From Galaxea fascicularis (Eukaryota; Cnidaria; Anthozoa; Scleractinia; Euphylliidae): a stretch of 64,000 nt of DNA. The stretch is from positions 29,155,400 to 29,219,399 of the forward strand of contig OX419341.1 in assembly GCA_948470475.1 (NCBI GenBank), in the 5' to 3' direction. The number at the start of each line of letters is the position of its first letter. Within the stretch, counting starts at the first letter, position 1. Below the pieces are notes generated by a model. The model ran no database searches and was not told the origin of the DNA. It worked only from the letters and a program-made list of their open reading frames with translations. The translations under genes were made by a program, and so were the position numbers. Positions 59,966 through 64,000 of the stretch are shown in pieces.

Positions 59966-60594
59966 TTATTATTATTACTTAAAAGGACTAGCAATTAATG
60001 GAGGTCTCCACCCTCGGGATTGTGTTGCACGACTCTACGTACCAAGGAAGGAGGGAGAAAGAGGACTTAAATCAGTAGATGACTGTGAAAGTTATGAAGC
60101 GGTTGCCAGTTTTAAAACAAGAAGAAGGATTCAAAACATCAAAGAATGGAAGGAAAAATCGTTTCATGGGCAGTTTGCGAGACAGAATGAAGACCAAAAG
60201 AATGAGAAAACATGGACTTAGTTGAAAGAAGGGAAGCTTAAGAGAGAGACAGAAGCTCTGAAAGTTGCTGACCATTGCCCACATTGTCTGAAGTGCGTGT
60301 CGAAAGCTGGCACTAAAGGAACTGTGTAAGAGAAGACACGATAATGTGGCTAAGGCAATTCATTGGGACCTGTCAGACAAATAGTACGATTATGTTGCTA
60401 AGAGTGTACTGGAAAATGACAATTACAAACTCCTTAGGGATTTTAGTGTACGAACAGACTCCATGACAGTGAGGCCAGGACACCGGACTCGGTGGTCGTT
60501 GAGTCCGAGAAAAGGAGAATGAAAAGGTTGAAAAATACCAGGACCTTGCTAGGGAAGTAGGAAGGATGTGGGGGGTGAGGGCAAAGGTTGTACC

Positions 60595-61267
60595 ACAGGC
60601 GGCCCAGACGTTGTTTGTGATTTGCATACGTGACAGTATTGCGCCATTTAAGAGAATGTATGAAAATGGTTCAAAAATCGCTCTAAATTCAACAGGTCAA
60701 TTTGCTCTGCAAGCGGTGAGTTTCCCGCCGTTTCTGGTGTAATTTGACCTGTGCCTCCCTACGGTTGAGGGCGACTTTGTCGTGACCGTGGCCAAGATAA
60801 CTCGTTACGGATGTCGAGAAAGCAAAAATGGGCAGCCAGCGCTCGAAAAGGAGCGTTTTTCGGGCGGATAAGATAAACCTTGGAATCCGAGGCGAAGCAA
60901 CTAGAAAGAAGAATTATCGACAGCTGCCGTGAGGCAATTTTGGCGAGCTCCGAGCATTTTATTGGAATTTATGGAGCTTTGAGTGCGAACCGTCGGCCGA
61001 CCATGTCGCCAGCCTTTCGTTTCTCTTTACTGGAAGCAAACCGGGAAAAGTTTAAATCGTCAAAATGGCTTTAGAACGACTTTAGTACGACTCAGCTGCC
61101 ACAAAGACTTCAAAATAACACAAATACAGACTAAGGTAAGCTTCTTTTATTTAAATCCTTGACTACAAGTTGAATTTAGAACGATTTTTGAACCATTTTC
61201 AGGCATTCTCTTAAATGGCGCAATACTGTCATGTATGCTAATCACAAACAACTTCTGGGCCGCCTGT
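60595..61267. mobile_element. Mutator-like non-autonomous DNA transposon with 9-bp target duplication
   Basis: Starts ACAGGCGGCCCAGACGTTG and ends CAACTTCTGGGCCGCCTGT; the inverted repeats extend about 64 bp, through TGTGATTTGCATACGTGACA and ATTGCGCCATTTAAGAGAAT. GGTTGTACC is present at 60586-60594 and again at 61268-61276. The length of 673 bp, long TIRs and a 9-bp duplication fit a Mutator-like (MULE) derivative. There is no transposase frame inside. Confidence 0.9.
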
Positions 61268-61295
61268 GGTTGTACCAGTTCTGATTGGACCACTT

Positions 61296-61319
61296 CCCCC
61301 CCCCCCCCCCCCCGCCCCC
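61296..61319. repeat. Poly-C tract
   Basis: 18 C residues, then G and five more C, within the degraded reverse-transcriptase region. Confidence 0.9.
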
Positions 61320-61559
61320 ACGGCTGAAAGTCAGGCTGAAAACAGCACTGTCGGGGTCGGCAAGAGTACTGAGGAGGGTGTTAGAGATGTAAGGCTAGCA
61401 ATGAGACGAATAAGTATGGATGTTTCTTGGCTTCCTTTGGCAACTTGTTATTACTCGGCGCCAATGTATCATCAGCTTTAACATCTTAAGCAGTACGATT
61501 TTATAATAATAATAACACAGTAGCTCAAATCGGGCGGGCTAAAATCAGAAACAGAGGGA

Positions 61560-61745
61560 CCAATTACAGCGGCGCAAGACCGAGGTCTTACTTACCAAAG
61601 CATGCCAGCATCACATTATCAAAGATGGCACTGACCCTCATTGCCGCCTTTGTAACAGATCCCCGGAAATCAGGCTGCCCAGAACTCGCTGTTTCACTAT
61701 CGACACCCTTCCAGACCTCTATTTTCATTGGTCCCTATGATCTGT
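61560..61745 (+). pseudogene. Possible further reverse-transcriptase relic
   Basis: One frame reads CQHHIIKDGTDPHCRLCNRS, which resembles the Cys-rich knuckle after a reverse transcriptase (DPxCRLC). Too short and isolated to assign. Confidence 0.35.
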
Positions 61746-61879
61746 AGCTTCTTTTCTTTTCAGGGATAGGGGCATTGTTTGTGTTGACATCACCTATTGT
61801 GAATGATGCATATGAAAGAAATCAGTCATATGTGATCTACGGATATGAAATCAAATGAAGAATGATCGTGGCAGTTGTG

Positions 61880-62056
61880 AAATAAAAAATTCAGGACTTC
61901 GACGGGGTTTCAGGCTTCTTTACGCAATTGCAAAAATTGCGACCACAACTGCGACGATCATTCTTCATTTGATTTAATATCCGCAGTTCACATATGATTT
62001 TTTTCATATGCATTATTCACTTACATATCTTTCACCGGAACATATGAAACCAAAAT

Positions 62057-62097
<41 letters not shown>

Positions 62098-62220
62098 AGA
62101 GCATCGCACCGGAATCGCGAGGCACGGGTTCAAGCCCCGTTGAAGTCCTGAATTTTTTTCAGGCTTCTTTACGCAATTACAAAAATTGTGATCACAACTG
62201 CGACGATCTTTCTTCATAGT
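61880..62220 (+). repeat. tRNA-headed SINE with repeated tail
   Basis: The tRNA-like head is 62078-62150: acceptor GGCTTCA pairs with TGAAGTC over seven positions, D arm GCTC/GAGC, T arm ACGGG-TTCAAGC-CCCGT, B box GGTTCAAGCC. The anticodon loop lacks the usual U33 and there is no adjacent terminator T-run, so I call a SINE head rather than a tRNA gene. The tail (CAGGCTTCTTTACGCAATT, ACAACTGCGACGATC) occurs both before (61909) and after (62159) the head and also near 49590, which marks a repeated family. Confidence 0.7.
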
Positions 62221-62897
62221 GATCACCTATTGTTTCGTTGTCTAATCACAGACCGTATCTGGAAAGCTACGGGGTCTCTCCCCTTGATACTTATGAGTAA
62301 AGACTTTTGTTTACTCACGTGGAAATTAAAGACACGTAACCTCCATACCGCACGCAGTGTGACTCTCTGAATTCCGGCAATCAACTGATCTGTTGACTTT
62401 ACTTTTTTTTCGGTGAATTAAAAGATCAAGAGGACACATCGACAAACACAAATGGGAAAAGATACGTAAACGGCCAACGTGTTTGTTTTTATGGAAATTT
62501 GAAATGCTTCATTACTTTTTGTGTTATCTCTTTGTTTGACACAAATAACATCAACATCAATACGAGGTATGTTGAGATGAACATTCACTGGAGCTCCTTT
62601 ACTCACCGATTCCCCCTTCCTAAACTTGTGGAAACGTAGCAAAATAGCATCGATTGGTGGAACGGTTCAGCGACTTGTTCATGTAGCTAGAATGTTGTTT
62701 CCGTTAAGTTTGGCCGCTTGAGTGAAATTCTTTGGAGCAATTTCCATGTGATTTCGACAGATTCTTTACCACCCGTCGTTTTTATTTGTTGCGAGAACTG
62801 TTTTTCATGCGAGCAAGAATAGTCTTCGCGTGTTTGCCCGATGCTTCCACAGATATTTATTCCTATTTTGAATATTGACTTTAAAAATACGTGTATT
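62221..62897. other. Spacer without recognised genes
   Basis: Both strands were read; only short unconvincing frames and no recognisable domain or clear exon were found. Confidence 0.5.
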
Positions 62898-62905
62898 CTC
62901 ATATC

Positions 62906-63369
62906 AGGGGCACCCAACGAGCAAATTCAGCAAAAAAACCTTTGAGGGATATTTCTAGGCTCTTTGTAATGTTTAAAGACTGTTTAGAGAGTTGTTTTAA
63001 TCAGCTCGAAAAATTTGATCTGTTCGGATTTATTAGCTGAAAATTGAACTGCCCGAAACTTTTAGGGAATGAAATCTTCATTTCAGAATTTGCTAGCTGA
63101 ACGTTACCTTCGAAGAACTGCTCTGCCAACTATTTGCTTACCCGAAAATGCTAGGCGACCTTTTTAAGAGCCAAAAATTGCAAAAATAGCCCTTCCGAAA
63201 ATCTAAGGGACTATATTCCCCTGGATTTCCCTGATTGCGAATGTTTTAGGTGATGTTTTAGTTAAGAAATCAGTAGCTTTTTGGCACTGCATTATCCGAA
63301 AGTCTTAGAACGAGTAGACTCTTCCATTCCGAACAGATATTTCATCTAAGTTTCTCGTTGGGTGCCCCT
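62906..63369. mobile_element. hAT-like miniature element with probable 8-bp target duplication
   Basis: AGGGGCACCCAACGAG at the left is exactly mirrored by CTCGTTGGGTGCCCCT at the right. The flanks CTCATATC (62898-62905) and ATCATATC (63370-63377) agree at seven of eight positions. The 464-bp body has repeated TTTTAGG and CCGAAA units in both orientations and no coding frame. Confidence 0.8.
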
Positions 63370-63608
63370 ATCATATCTGGGTGCCTCCTGATCTGGCAAC
63401 ATGCTTGATACCTCAGTTATGATCTGCGATGGAGATTTCTTTGAAAATCGCTGAGCCATTCAACCGCAATCAGGCAATCAGCGAATTTTGATTTATGCAA
63501 AATTCCATGGGGGTGTTGCCGGTCTTAGTGTTTCTCGACTCTGCCAACCACACAGTGCACTCGTAGGAAAGGTCACATTCATCCAGGAAAGTTAAGCTTT
63601 ATTTTCAG

Positions 63609-63732
63609 TGTGTACATAGCAAAGAACACGAACAATCATTTCACTCTTCTCAATGGGAGTCATGATGCTGTACTTTCTCTGAAGAAGTCATTCAAGTGGC
63701 TCTTGGTATCAGGGGATCTGTCAGACGTTAAG
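63609..63732 (+). CDS. Candidate internal exon of an unknown gene
   Basis: A good acceptor (tttattttcag) precedes 63609 and a donor (AAG then gtatct) follows 63732. The 124 bp are open in phase 1-in, phase 0-out, reading VYIAKNTNNHFTLLNG then SLKKSFKWLLVSGDLSD. I recognise no domain. The flanking exons would lie outside the window to the right or in unrecognised sequence to the left. It could equally be chance. Confidence 0.3.
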
Positions 63733-64000
63733 GTATCTACAATCTGGCATTTCAAAGCAGGCAACATTTGCGCTCTAGTGAGTGTGTACAAAAGTGTTGT
63801 GTACTTGTGCAACGTTATTTGTCAGCTTTTTGTATAAAATAATACCATGACCACAAACTGCTCTTGGTAATTTGGAAATCAAAAACACTACGAACCCCTT
63901 CCCCACAGCTGCTCGCCATTGAACTGACTATTCGCCGTGTTTTGCTTTCCTCGATGCATTCCATACAACATAACCATAGCTTCGTTCGATTACTCCAGCA

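Larger units (their letters stand above)
59985..61480 (+). pseudogene. Degraded reverse-transcriptase C-terminal region, split by a DNA element
   Basis: Plus-strand frames read GGLHPRDCVARLYVPRKEGE, then EWKEKSFHGQFARQNED, a CPHCLKC knuckle, RRHDNVAKAIHWDL, EKYQDLAREVGRMWGVR-like sequence in shifting frames and, after the inserted element (60595-61267), VVPVLIGPL. From memory this is the C-terminal half of a reverse transcriptase abundant in coral genomes. Several stops and frameshifts make it non-functional. The catalytic core is not in this copy. Confidence 0.75.

Overview
The window looks like nuclear DNA of an anthozoan cnidarian, probably a stony coral. The host genes are metazoan, with many short phase-consistent exons and AT-rich introns. 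The repeats (tRNA-headed SINEs, short inverted-repeat elements, several reverse-transcriptase lineages) are of kinds I recognise from cnidarian genomes. Nothing bacterial, plasmid or CRISPR-like is present. Gene models were built by eye from reading frames, GT-AG (one GC-AG) junctions, phase arithmetic and remembered vertebrate orthologues; no alignment was run.

Layout. 24-15874, minus: KIF4-type chromokinesin, 27 exons visible (986 codons), its C-terminal tail lying beyond base 1. 17617-24891, plus: an SH3D19/Eve-1-like adaptor of 1206 residues with a long proline-rich region and five SH3 domains. It diverges from KIF4 across about 1.7 kb. 24892-30160: gene-free repeats, namely inverted-repeat elements, a near-identical SINE pair and a minisatellite whose units face opposite ways on the two sides, with further elements inside it. 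30161-38445, plus: ST13/Hip, the Hsc70-interacting co-chaperone, 13 exons, 424 residues. 38446-41990: spacer holding a 5'-truncated, frameshifted LINE on the minus strand. 41991-53561, plus: a CNBD2-like protein, 17 exons, 611 residues, with one canonical and one degenerate cyclic-nucleotide-binding fold.

53562-64000: a retroelement cluster. Its core is a nearly intact element on the minus strand (about 55650-59318) coding for a Myb-like region, a reverse transcriptase with an unusual DASNAFN motif A, a CCHC knuckle and a putative restriction-like endonuclease. The reading frame of about 1120 codons is broken by one in-frame TAG. Truncated 3' ends of the same and a sister subfamily lie around it; one has an exact 15-bp target-site duplication. 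Further right, a degraded second type of reverse transcriptase is split by a 673-bp inverted-repeat element with a perfect 9-bp target duplication (Mutator-like). A tRNA-headed SINE and a hAT-like element follow.

The four host genes belong to different processes: chromosome/spindle transport, adaptor signalling, chaperone cycling and cyclic-nucleotide sensing. I see no functional cluster. The most unusual content is the retroelement cluster, the GC-AG intron in KIF4, repeated P-T-V-I motifs in SH3D19, a second Gly-Gly-Phe-Pro tract in ST13, and the split second CNB domain of the CNBD2-like protein.
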